Made by a program: the position numbers and the translations under genes. This document shows, one piece after another, positions 1 to 7,063 of a stretch of DNA of 8,667 bases. The notes under the pieces were generated by a model that was not told the origin of the DNA, made no database searches, and worked only from the letters and a program-made list of their open reading frames with translations. The DNA lies in assembly GCA_934869045.1 (NCBI GenBank), contig CAKXAF010000101.1, positions 1 through 8,667 on the forward strand, in the 5' to 3' direction. Source of the stretch: an uncultured Nitrososphaerota archaeon. Its GTDB lineage: Bacteria > Bacillota > Clostridia > Oscillospirales > Ruminococcaceae. The first letter of the stretch is position 1; the number at the start of each line of letters is the position of its first letter.

Positions 1-711
1 GGACCCGGATGGCAGATCCCGGAGCGCACCATTCCCAATCACGAGCTGGTGTTTGTCACCAGGGGAAGGGGCTGGATCGTCCTGGCTGGCAGGGAGCAGC
101 CCGTGGGGGAGGGCGATCTGATCTATTTCCGACCGGGCCGGCTGCACAGCCTGCGGACCAACAGCGAGGATCCTATGGAGTTCTATGGGATCCATATTTC
201 TCTGCCAGAGGGGATGGACGCGCTGGATCTACCGGAGTTCAGCCACCGCGGCTTTTCAGAGGAGCTTCCCTATCTCCGGGAAACTGTCCGGCTGTGGAGG
301 AGGAAGGATTATCTGGACGATTGGGAGGCGGATCTGGCCTTTTCCCGGCTGCTGCTGCATCTTTCCCGCAGAATGGAAATCGCCGGCTCACCCTGTCAGC
401 GAAAGGTGGCAGCCGCGATTGCATTCATTCATGCCAATACTGGCCGGGCGTTGGCGATGGAGGAGATCTGCGCTGTTTCCGGTATGAAAAAATCCTGTCT
501 TACCCGAAGTTTTCAGAGGGCCGTAGGGATTCCGCCGGTTGCATATTCGATTCGGACGCGTCTGGAACGTGCCAAAGTCCTATTAGCCAACGAAGGTCGT
601 TCTGTCCGAGAAACCGCTCAGATGTGCGGCTTTTTGGATGAGTTTTACTTCAGCCGGATGTTTCGGAAGCAGTTCGGCTGCTCACCGACAGAGTTTCGGG
701 AAACCGTTTGA
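1..711 (+). CDS. AraC-family transcriptional regulator (cupin + AraC HTH), 5' end cut by window edge
   Basis: Frame 1 is open from the first base to a TGA at 709-711, giving 236 visible residues, so the true start lies upstream. The first ~75 residues look like the AraC-type cupin sensing domain: a conserved N-H-E-L-V-F-V-T-R-G-R-G run near residue 13, then G-E-G-D-L, F-x-P-G and L-H-S. The last ~100 residues (about 137-236) are the double helix-turn-helix DNA-binding domain: a first HTH around M-E-E-I-C-A-V-S-G-M-K-K-S, the R-L-E-R-A-K-x-L-L linker helix, and a second HTH S-V-R-E-T-A-x-x-C-G-F, ending with Y-F-S-R-M-F-R-K-x-F-G-C-S-P. Proteins of this class usually bind a small ligand (often a sugar) in the cupin and activate a neighbouring operon. 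The effector cannot be read here and the target is probably to the left of the window. It converges on kdpE, so a role in kdp control is not implied. Confidence 0.9.
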   Translation, partial: GPGWQIPERTIPNHELVFVTRGRGWIVLAGREQPVGEGDLIYFRPGRLHSLRTNSEDPMEFYGIHISLPEGMDALDLPEFSHRGFSEELPYLRETVRLWRRKDYLDDWEADLAFSRLLLHLSRRMEIAGSPCQRKVAAAIAFIHANTGRALAMEEICAVSGMKKSCLTRSFQRAVGIPPVAYSIRTRLERAKVLLANEGRSVRETAQMCGFLDEFYFSRMFRKQFGCSPTEFRETV

Positions 712-767
712 CGGAGGCTGTCCCGTAGAAGATCTGCGGTTGATTCTTGAGGATGTTTTGTTACCAG

Positions 768-814
768 AACGGCCTGTGGAAGACCGTATCAGGCGGTTTT
801 CCACAGGCCGTTTT
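768..814 (+). terminator. Strong hairpin terminator between convergent AraC gene and kdpE
   Basis: The arms 768-781 and 799-812 are perfect 14-bp complements. The stem extends inward by one G-U pair and four more pairs (783-786 with 794-797) to a 7-nt loop at 787-793. On the plus strand it is followed by TTTT (811-814), which fits an intrinsic terminator for the AraC-family gene, 56 nt after its stop. On the minus strand it starts directly after the kdpE stop codon, so it probably also ends or protects the kdp transcript, although that side lacks a clean T-run. Confidence 0.8.
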
Positions 815-1512
815 CAGACTTTGAGCATCCGGTAGCCCACACCCACGTGGGTCTGGATATATTTGGGGTTGGAGGAGTCCTCCTCAATTTTTTTGCGAAG
901 GGTGGCCATGAAAACCCGGAGAGAAGCCACATCGTTATCCCAGGTGCTGCCCCAGATCTCCCGGGTGATGTAGGTATGAGTGAGGACCTTTCCGGCGTTT
1001 TTGGCCAGAAGGCACAGCAGCTTATATTCGATGGGAGTCAGGTGGAGTTCCTGATCCTTCATATAAACACAGCCGGCTGCATAGTCGATCCGCAGATCGC
1101 CGTTGAGAAAGACCGACTCCTGCGCAGAGTCGCCTCCGGCCGCGTCGTTGAGCCGGCGAAAGGTAACGCGCAGGCGGGCCAGCAGCTCCTCCACGGAAAA
1201 GGGCTTGGTCAGATAGTCGTCGGCTCCTGCGTCCAGAGCGTCAATTTTGTCGGTATCCTCACTTCTGGCGCTGATGACGATAATCGGCGTTTTGGACCAG
1301 GTGCGGATCTTCTGGATGATCGCCATCCCGTCCATATCCGGGAGTCCCAGATCCAGCAGGATGACGTCCGGATTGTGGGAGACGGCCTCCAGGATCGCCG
1401 CCTCTCCGGTAGGGGCGGCCTGGTAGCGATAGTTGTGGGTCTCCAGAGTTGTAGCGATCAGGTTCCGGACGGCTGCGTCGTCCTCCACGACTAAAATCAA
1501 TGGTTTATTCAT
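814..1512 (-). CDS. kdpE: KdpE, OmpR-family response regulator of the kdp operon
   Basis: This 232-residue protein is the DNA-binding partner of KdpD. Residues 1-~120 form a CheY-like receiver: acidic pocket E10-D11-D12, phosphoacceptor D54 in the L-L-D-L-G-L-P-D-M-D-G motif, conserved S81 and K103 (K-P-F). Residues ~130-232 form an OmpR/PhoB winged helix, with L-T-P-I-E-Y-K-L-L, a recognition-helix region with L-R-V-F-M-A-T-L-R-K-K-I, and the closing H-V-G-V-G-Y-R-M turn. When phosphorylated, KdpE activates the kdp pump promoter in characterised bacteria. The ATG overlaps the end of kdpD by 8 nt. The start is supported by a GGAGGT site 8 nt upstream, and the length is typical for KdpE (about 225-235 residues). 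Its identity rests on sequence plus its position after kdpD. Confidence 0.96.
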   Translation of the reverse strand: MNKPLILVVEDDAAVRNLIATTLETHNYRYQAAPTGEAAILEAVSHNPDVILLDLGLPDMDGMAIIQKIRTWSKTPIIVISARSEDTDKIDALDAGADDYLTKPFSVEELLARLRVTFRRLNDAAGGDSAQESVFLNGDLRIDYAAGCVYMKDQELHLTPIEYKLLCLLAKNAGKVLTHTYITREIWGSTWDNDVASLRVFMATLRKKIEEDSSNPKYIQTHVGVGYRMLKV

Positions 1513-4192
1513 GCAGTGTTACCTCCTCTGCCGGCAAAGAAAGTGTGAAAACCGCGCCGTGGGGAATATTGTCTGTGACGGCAATGCTCCCGCCGTGGGC
1601 GGTGACGATTGACCGGCACAGCGCCAAGCCCAGGCCCAAGCTTCGGCGGCTGTCGGGAAGCTTGGCGTTGGCGGTATAAAACATCTCAAAGATATGCTGT
1701 TTGGCTTCAGCGGAAATCCCGGCGCCGTTGTCTGAGACCGACAGGATGGCCTGAGAGCCGTCCAAGCGGCTGGAAATCTGGATTTCGGAACCGGGGGGCG
1801 TGTATTTGACGGCGTTATCCACCAGGTTGATGATTACCTGCATGATCAGGCGGGCATCGATTTTAACCAGGATGAAGGGATCCTGGGGACTGACCCGGAT
1901 CGTGTGTTCGTTTCGGCGGCGGTCGGTATGACGCAGGGCCTCTGTAATCACCTCGTCCAGCAGTTCGGTGGTCAAGCGGAGCTTCATGGTCCCGTCCTCG
2001 ATTCGGGTGACGGAAAGCAGGTTCTCTACCAGGTTGATCAGCCAGAGAGAGTCGTCGTAGATGCTTTCGTAGAGCTGCTTCCGCTTTTCCTTCTCAATAC
2101 TTTCCTCGCTGGAGAGGAGGATGCCCGCGTTCCCGGAAATAGAGGTCAATGGCGTGCGCAGGTCGTGGGAAATGGAGCGGAGAAGATTGGCCCGCAGCTG
2201 CTCATTTTTAGCCAGCAGCGTCGCAGCCTCGCGTTCCTTGGAGACCTGGTCGTTTTTCAGGGCCAGGGCGCATTCCCCGAGGATGGAGAGGACGACGCTG
2301 TTTTCAAAGGCATCCAGCGGCCTGCCGTTCACAGCGATCCCCACCACGCCGTATACATCCTCTCCTACTCTCACGGAGAGATAGAGGCATTGAGAATTTC
2401 CAAGAGTGTTAGTCGTGGCTCCCGCGTGCTTGTTGTTGTGATAGACCCAGGCGGCTACAGCGTGTTCGTTTTCATCTGGGGGGCCCGGAGGGAATTCCGG
2501 GCGGGCTGGGAAAGCGAGGGGAGCGGCCAGCTCTCCGTCTTGTACGCGGTAGAAGAAAATGTCACGGCCCAGGAGCTTGGTCAACTGGCTGCAGGTGACG
2601 GAAATAATCCCGACAGCATTGTCTTCATTTCCCAGCTGCTGATTGGTGTCAAAAAGGATTTTGGTCCGGTGAGCGGTTTCCGCTGCCTGGCGCGCCTGGC
2701 GCTTGAGGCGCACCGCAAGGGTGCTGGTGAGAAACGCGGAGGCAAACATAATGAGAAAGGTGGCGGGGTATCCCGCATCATAGGCGTTTAGGGTGAAGCG
2801 CGGCTCCGTAAAGAGAAAATTGAAAAGCAGGACGCTGATCACCGAACAGACCAGGCTGAAAACCCGTTGGGAGGTGACGACAGCGATGGCAAGGACGCCC
2901 AGAATGTAGATAGTGATGATGTTGGCTTCGCTGAACCCCAGATGGGCAAAAAGAAAGCCAATCACAGTAGAGCCGGTCAGTACGAGAAGGCTTTTCCCGA
3001 TATCTGCCGCAATAGTCTCCGCTCGCTGGGGCGGGTTCCGCAGGGAGCGGTAGGGTGGCGTATCCCTATCTGGGATGATGTAAACGTCCAGGTTCTGGGA
3101 GAGCTGGGTGATTTTTTCGGTCAGCGGCTGTCTGCCGGGCAGCAAGCTGCGGCGGGCGCTGCTTCTTCCCAGAACGATTTTTGATACGCCGGACAGCCGT
3201 GCGAATTCCGCAATCTGAAAGGCGATATCCTCGCCGTATACCGTTTCAATGGTCGCCCCGAGCTGCTGGGCAAGGTGGATATTCTGGCGCAGGCGGTTTC
3301 GGTTCTCCTCGCTCATCATGGGAAAGGAAGGGGTCTCCACGAACAGCGCTGTAAAATTCCCATGGAAGGCGCCGGCCATTCGCGCGGCGGTACGAATGAT
3401 TTTTGCATTGGTAGGGGAAGAGGACAGGCACACCAGAATGTGCTCGCCTGCAAAACGGCTGGTTGCGGCGCTGCCGGACTGCCTGGCTTTTTTATTGACC
3501 CGGTCCGCACAGCGCCGCAATGCGATTTCCCGCAAGGCAACCAGATTCTGCTCGGTGAAAAAATTCTCCAGGGCCTGCTCTGCCTGGCGTCTGCGGTAGA
3601 CCTTACCCTCATTCAGGCGTTCAATCAGCTCCCTGGGTTCGATATCCACAAGCTTCACCTGATCTGCATCGTCGAATATGGAATCCGGGATGCGCTCCTT
3701 TACAGTGATTCCGGTGATCGAGGCTACCAGGTCGTTCAGGCTCTCCAGGTGCTGGACGTTGACAGTGGTGTAGACGTCGATGCCGCTGCCGAGCAGCTCG
3801 TTGACATCCTGATACCGCTTCAGGTGGCGGCAGCCCTTCGCGTTGGTGTGGGCCAGCTCATCCACCAGGATCAGCTGAGGCTTTCTGGCAATGGCTGCGT
3901 CCAAATCAAATTCGTGAAGGACGACGCCGTTGTAAGGCATTTCTTTGGCCGGCAGGACCTCCAGACCGTTTAAAAGCTGGGCCGTCTGCGGACGGGCGTG
4001 AGGTTCCACGTATCCGGCAACGACGTCGGCGCCGCGCTTTTTTTCCGCATGGGCGGCTTTGAGCATGGCGTAGGTCTTTCCGACACCGGCCGCATAGCCA
4101 AAAAAGATTTTCAGGCGGCCCCGGCCGCTTTTGTTTTCCGCCGTTTTCATTTGACGGAGAATATCTTCGGGGCTGCTTCTTGTTTCTTCCAC
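1505..4192 (-). CDS. kdpD: KdpD, K+-responsive membrane sensor histidine kinase
   Basis: At 895 residues this is a full-length KdpD (E. coli 894). In order: the N-terminal KdpD domain with Walker A G32-Y-A-A-G-V-G-K39-T and a Walker B-like D111-E112 in V-D-E-L-A-H-T-N; a universal-stress-protein domain from about 250 to 370; four membrane spans between about 401 and 495; a GAF-like region at about 510-650; the dimerisation/phosphotransfer helix with H676 in S-H-D-L-R-T-P-L; and a HATPase with N793 (N box), D821-N-G-A-G (G1) and G853-L-G (G2). It autophosphorylates at H676 and passes the phosphate to KdpE when K+ is limiting. The USP domain also carries a cyclic-di-AMP-type signature (see findings). 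The start is GTG, chosen because GGAGGT lies 6 nt upstream. It is separated from kdpC by a terminator, so it may be transcribed on its own with kdpE. Confidence 0.97.
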   Translation of the reverse strand: MEETRSSPEDILRQMKTAENKSGRGRLKIFFGYAAGVGKTYAMLKAAHAEKKRGADVVAGYVEPHARPQTAQLLNGLEVLPAKEMPYNGVVLHEFDLDAAIARKPQLILVDELAHTNAKGCRHLKRYQDVNELLGSGIDVYTTVNVQHLESLNDLVASITGITVKERIPDSIFDDADQVKLVDIEPRELIERLNEGKVYRRRQAEQALENFFTEQNLVALREIALRRCADRVNKKARQSGSAATSRFAGEHILVCLSSSPTNAKIIRTAARMAGAFHGNFTALFVETPSFPMMSEENRNRLRQNIHLAQQLGATIETVYGEDIAFQIAEFARLSGVSKIVLGRSSARRSLLPGRQPLTEKITQLSQNLDVYIIPDRDTPPYRSLRNPPQRAETIAADIGKSLLVLTGSTVIGFLFAHLGFSEANIITIYILGVLAIAVVTSQRVFSLVCSVISVLLFNFLFTEPRFTLNAYDAGYPATFLIMFASAFLTSTLAVRLKRQARQAAETAHRTKILFDTNQQLGNEDNAVGIISVTCSQLTKLLGRDIFFYRVQDGELAAPLAFPARPEFPPGPPDENEHAVAAWVYHNNKHAGATTNTLGNSQCLYLSVRVGEDVYGVVGIAVNGRPLDAFENSVVLSILGECALALKNDQVSKEREAATLLAKNEQLRANLLRSISHDLRTPLTSISGNAGILLSSEESIEKEKRKQLYESIYDDSLWLINLVENLLSVTRIEDGTMKLRLTTELLDEVITEALRHTDRRRNEHTIRVSPQDPFILVKIDARLIMQVIINLVDNAVKYTPPGSEIQISSRLDGSQAILSVSDNGAGISAEAKQHIFEMFYTANAKLPDSRRSLGLGLALCRSIVTAHGGSIAVTDNIPHGAVFTLSLPAEEVTLHE
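1521..1526 (-). promoter_or_regulatory. kdpE ribosome binding site inside kdpD
   Basis: Minus-strand GGAGGT (within GAGGAGGT) lies 8 nt before the kdpE ATG and inside the last codons of kdpD. With the 8-nt gene overlap it implies translational coupling of the kinase and its regulator. Confidence 0.8.
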
Positions 4193-4198
4193 GCTCCC

Positions 4199-4204
4199 AC
4201 CTCC
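4199..4204 (-). promoter_or_regulatory. kdpD ribosome binding site, fixes the GTG start
   Basis: Minus-strand GGAGGT sits 6 nt before GTG at 4192-4190. No ATG in frame lies nearby upstream, so this site decides the start of KdpD. Confidence 0.8.
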
Positions 4205-4291
4205 GTTAAAACCAGTATAAACAATTCTTTTTAAAGTTCGTGTAAGAATGCGGCCCTTTTGATTAAGATTCTATAAAGGCCTCTTGCTTCT

Positions 4292-4300
4292 ATTGTAGCA
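4292..4300 (-). promoter_or_regulatory. Candidate extended -10 promoter for kdpDE
   Basis: Minus-strand TGCTACAAT matches an extended -10 element (TGn followed by TACAAT). It lies directly downstream of the kdpC terminator and about 100 nt before the kdpD start. No good -35 is seen at 16-18 nt; that position falls in the terminator hairpin. A second, weaker -10-like TATACT is at 4214-4219, very close to the ribosome binding site. The need for a promoter here is inferred from the terminator. Confidence 0.35.
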
Positions 4301-4310
4301 CGGACAGTGG

Positions 4311-4337
4311 AAAAAACCCAGCCGAAGCTGGGTTTTT
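4311..4337 (-). terminator. Rho-independent terminator after kdpC
   Basis: On the minus strand, about 22-27 nt after the kdpC stop, CCCAGC-TTCG-GCTGGG forms a stem with a stable TTCG tetraloop (arms 4327-4332 and 4317-4322), followed by six T (4316-4311). A flanking A-run pairs with the T-run and lengthens the stem to about 11 bp. The plus strand also reads a T-rich tail, so the structure is symmetric, but no plus-strand gene feeds it. Confidence 0.88.
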
Positions 4338-4359
4338 GTTTTCTTTTTAAATGGATTGC

Positions 4360-4968
4360 TTATTCTGTCAAAATCCCCTCCAGCATGAGGTTGACCTTCA
4401 GAACATTTACGGTTTCCTCGCCGAAAATGCCGAGAAATCTTCCAGTGGTGCAGGCGGTTATCACGTCGCGGACTTCTTCTTCGGGGATTCCCCGGGCGGC
4501 GGCAATTCGAGGGACCTGATATTCCGCAGCGGCAGGAGAGATGTCCGGGTCCAGGCCGCTTCCGGAGCAGGTAACCAGGTCTACCGGGATGGGATCGTCT
4601 GCTCTGGCGGGGTTGGATTGGCGGAGCTTTTCCACCCGTTCCGCCACCAGAGCCTCATACTCCTCGCTGGCCGGGCTTAGGTTGGAGGGGGCGGCGTACA
4701 TCAGGATTTTTCCGCTGGAGTCCCGGTAGGTGCTGACGTCAATGTTCATGATGCGGCCCCACAGGTGGCTGTCATCTGTGAATTGCTGCCCCAGCAGCTC
4801 GCAGCCGTATTTTTTGCCGCCGGCCTCGATGATGCTGCCGTTGGCCTGTTTGGGGAAAATGACCTGTGCGATCCCTGTGACCAAGGCGGTGTATGCCACG
4901 CCGCACAGCAGGGTGAAAATCACAAAGATGAGGGCCGCTTTGGGTAGGATGGATTTCAGGACTTTCAT
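4360..4968 (-). CDS. kdpC: KdpC, accessory subunit of the K+-transporting ATPase
   Basis: This is a 202-residue single-span protein (E. coli KdpC about 190). A short basic N-terminus is followed by a hydrophobic helix at about residues 11-38, and the remainder is the extracytoplasmic domain. Family hallmarks are present: G136-S-G-L-D-P-D-I-S-P with A-A-x-Y-Q-V-P-R-I-A-A-A-R, and near the C-terminus G-R-F-L-G-I-F-G-E-E-x-V-N-V-L-x-V-N. KdpC stabilises the KdpFABC pump and is thought to raise its affinity for ATP or K+. The ATG has GGAGG 7 nt upstream, and the gap from the kdpB stop is only 12 nt, so it is cotranscribed and probably coupled with kdpB. A terminator follows the gene. Confidence 0.96.
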   Translation of the reverse strand: MKVLKSILPKAALIFVIFTLLCGVAYTALVTGIAQVIFPKQANGSIIEAGGKKYGCELLGQQFTDDSHLWGRIMNIDVSTYRDSSGKILMYAAPSNLSPASEEYEALVAERVEKLRQSNPARADDPIPVDLVTCSGSGLDPDISPAAAEYQVPRIAAARGIPEEEVRDVITACTTGRFLGIFGEETVNVLKVNLMLEGILTE

Positions 4969-4980
4969 AAAAGTGCCTCC

Positions 4981-7050
4981 TTATGCCAATCCGAACAGGA
5001 CCAGCAGCATGTCGATGAGCTTGATGAAAACAAAGGGTGCGGCCAAGCCGCCCAGGCCATAAATCAGCAGGTTGCGGGAAAGGAGTTTACCCGCGGGGAG
5101 CTCCCGGTATTTGACGCCTTTCAGGGCCAAGGGGATCAGCGCGGCGATAATCAGCGCGTTGTAGATGATAGCAGAGAGCACCGCGCTCATGGGGGAATGA
5201 AGCCCCATGATGTTCAGGGCGGAAAGTCCGGGGTATAGGCCCATGAACAGGGCCGGGATGATGGCAAAGTATTTGGCTACATCATTGGCGATGGAAAAGG
5301 TGGTCAGGCTGCCCCGGGTCATGAGCAGCTGCTTGCCAATACGGACGATATCGATGAGCTTGGTGGGGGAGGAGTCCAGATCCACCATATTGCCGGCTTC
5401 CTTGGCCGCCTGGGTGCCGCTGTTCATGGCCACGGCCACGTCTGCCTGGGCCAGAGCGGGGGCGTCGTTGGTTCCGTCGCCCGTCATGGCCACCAGGTGG
5501 CCCTTGGCCTGAAAACTGCGGATCATCTCCAGCTTTCCCTCCGGCGTTGCTTCGGCCAGAAAGTCATCCACGCCCGCTTCAGCGGCAATGGCCGCGGCTG
5601 TCATGGGGTTGTCGCCGGTGATCATTATGGTCTTGATGCCCATTTTGCGCAGGTCGGCGAATTTTTCCTTTACCCCCTTTTTGATGATATCCTTCAGGTG
5701 GATGACTCCCAGGATCCGGTGGTTTTTGGCGACGACCAGCGGCGTTCCGCCTTGGGATGCGATGGATTTTACGATGGAATCGCACTCTTTGGAGTAGATG
5801 CCTCCTCCTTGAGCGACGTATGCCTGTATAGCGTCGGCGGCGCCCTTGCGGATTTCGCTGTCTCCGAAGTCCACGCCGCTCATTCGGGTTTTGGCAGTGA
5901 AAGGGAGAAAAGTTCTGCTTTGATCCTCCAGGCGTCTGGCCCGGATGTTGAACTTCTCCTTGGCCAGGACGACGATGCTGCGGCCCTCTGGGGTTTCATC
6001 CGCCAGGGAGGAAAGCTGGGCTGCGTCGGCCAGCTCCTGTTCGTCAGCGCCATCCACGGGGATAAACGCGCAGGCCTGGCGGTTGCCCAGGGTGATGGTT
6101 CCGGTTTTGTCCAGCATCAGAATGTCCACATCGCCGGCGGCCTCAATGGCGCGGCCGCTCATGGCCAGGACATTTGCTTGGTTGAGCCGGCTCATGCCCG
6201 CGATGCCGATGGCAGAAAGCAGGGCGCCAATGGTGGTGGGAGCCAGGCAGACCAGTAGTGCCGCCAAGGTGGTGACGGAGGTGGGATTTTCAATTCCCGC
6301 TTGGTTGGCGGAGAAAACGGAGTAGGTGTAGAGGGACATGGTCACGAGGATAAAGATGATGGACAGGGCGATGAGGAAGATTTGCAGGGCAATTTCGTTG
6401 GGGGTCTTTTTCCGGGCCGCGCCTTCGACCATGGCAATCATTTTGTCCAGAAAGCTCTCACCGGCCTCGCTGGTGATCCGGACGGCGATCCAGTCGGAGA
6501 GAACCGTGGTGCCGCCGGTGACGGCGCTGCGGTCGCCGCCCGCCTCTCGGATCACCGGCGCGGACTCGCCGGTGATGGCGCTTTCGTCAACGGAGGCCGC
6601 CCCCTCAATGACTTCCCCATCTGCGGGGATTTGCTCTCCTGCCCGCACCAGGACCAGGTCTCCTTTTTTCAGAGAGGCGGAAGAAACGGTGACGGCGTCG
6701 CCGTTTTTCTCAGGAGAAGAGATTTTGTGTGCGTCCACATCCCGTTTGGAGGCCCGGAGCGAATCCGCCTGGGCCTTGCCGCGGCCCTCGGCGATGGCTT
6801 CGGCAAAATTGGCGAAAAGAACGGTGAACCACAGGATGACGGCGATGGCTAGGGTGTAGCCCGACGGCGCGTCTTGGATCCCGAACAGGGAGGCGGCCCA
6901 CAGGCCGGTGGTCAGGATCGCGGAAAGGTAGACCAGCAGCATGACCGGGTTTTTGGCTTGGATTCTGGGACTCAGCTTGACGAAGGAATCCCGGACAGCC
7001 CGGGCCAGCATTTTTCTGCCGGAAAAGGCGCTTTTGGTTGATGCAGACAT
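4981..7050 (-). CDS. kdpB: KdpB, P-type ATPase subunit of the K+ pump
   Basis: At 689 residues this is the ATP-hydrolysing subunit (E. coli 682). The phosphorylated aspartate is D314 in D-K-T-G-T-I-T. The actuator dephosphorylation motif is T160-G-E162-S163. The hinge motif T-G-D525-G-T-N-D-A-P is intact. Membrane helices lie at about 36-55, 62-85, 223-245, 258-285 (with C-L-A-P271-T-T-I-G of helix 4) and 584-606, plus two more near the C-terminus. D590 and K593 in N-D-V-A-K-Y-F match the charged pair in helix 5 of E. coli KdpB (D583/K586) that is needed for coupling. KdpB energises K+ movement that enters through KdpA. The ATG follows GGAGGT by 7 nt, and the gap from the kdpA stop is 13 nt. 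Nothing looks truncated or altered at catalytic sites. Confidence 0.98.
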   Translation of the reverse strand: MSASTKSAFSGRKMLARAVRDSFVKLSPRIQAKNPVMLLVYLSAILTTGLWAASLFGIQDAPSGYTLAIAVILWFTVLFANFAEAIAEGRGKAQADSLRASKRDVDAHKISSPEKNGDAVTVSSASLKKGDLVLVRAGEQIPADGEVIEGAASVDESAITGESAPVIREAGGDRSAVTGGTTVLSDWIAVRITSEAGESFLDKMIAMVEGAARKKTPNEIALQIFLIALSIIFILVTMSLYTYSVFSANQAGIENPTSVTTLAALLVCLAPTTIGALLSAIGIAGMSRLNQANVLAMSGRAIEAAGDVDILMLDKTGTITLGNRQACAFIPVDGADEQELADAAQLSSLADETPEGRSIVVLAKEKFNIRARRLEDQSRTFLPFTAKTRMSGVDFGDSEIRKGAADAIQAYVAQGGGIYSKECDSIVKSIASQGGTPLVVAKNHRILGVIHLKDIIKKGVKEKFADLRKMGIKTIMITGDNPMTAAAIAAEAGVDDFLAEATPEGKLEMIRSFQAKGHLVAMTGDGTNDAPALAQADVAVAMNSGTQAAKEAGNMVDLDSSPTKLIDIVRIGKQLLMTRGSLTTFSIANDVAKYFAIIPALFMGLYPGLSALNIMGLHSPMSAVLSAIIYNALIIAALIPLALKGVKYRELPAGKLLSRNLLIYGLGGLAAPFVFIKLIDMLLVLFGLA

Positions 7051-7063
7051 CTCGGATACCTCC

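Noticed and set aside
49..51. GTG as the start of the AraC-family gene
   Set aside because: The frame stays open to position 1 and the upstream residues fit the cupin domain, so the gene is cut by the window edge.
9..641. Second plus-strand frame overlapping the AraC-family gene
   Set aside because: The translation is Arg/Gly/Ser-rich with no domain, while frame 1 gives a clear AraC-family protein.
1..711. AraC-family protein as a dedicated kdp regulator
   Set aside because: It is convergent with kdpE and separated by a strong terminator; nothing in the sequence links it to K+ transport.
847..1494. Plus-strand open frame covering almost all of kdpE
   Set aside because: KdpE on the minus strand has every receiver and winged-helix residue; the opposite frame resembles no known protein.
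1904..2791. Long plus-strand open frame (295 codons) opposite kdpD
   Set aside because: It is wholly antisense to the catalytic and linker parts of KdpD, has no recognisable domain or good ribosome binding site, and is expected from GC-rich codon use.
5497..6258. Long plus-strand open frame (253 codons) opposite kdpB
   Set aside because: It is antisense to conserved KdpB motifs, with low-complexity Gly/Asp/Val-rich translation and no domain; a shadow frame.
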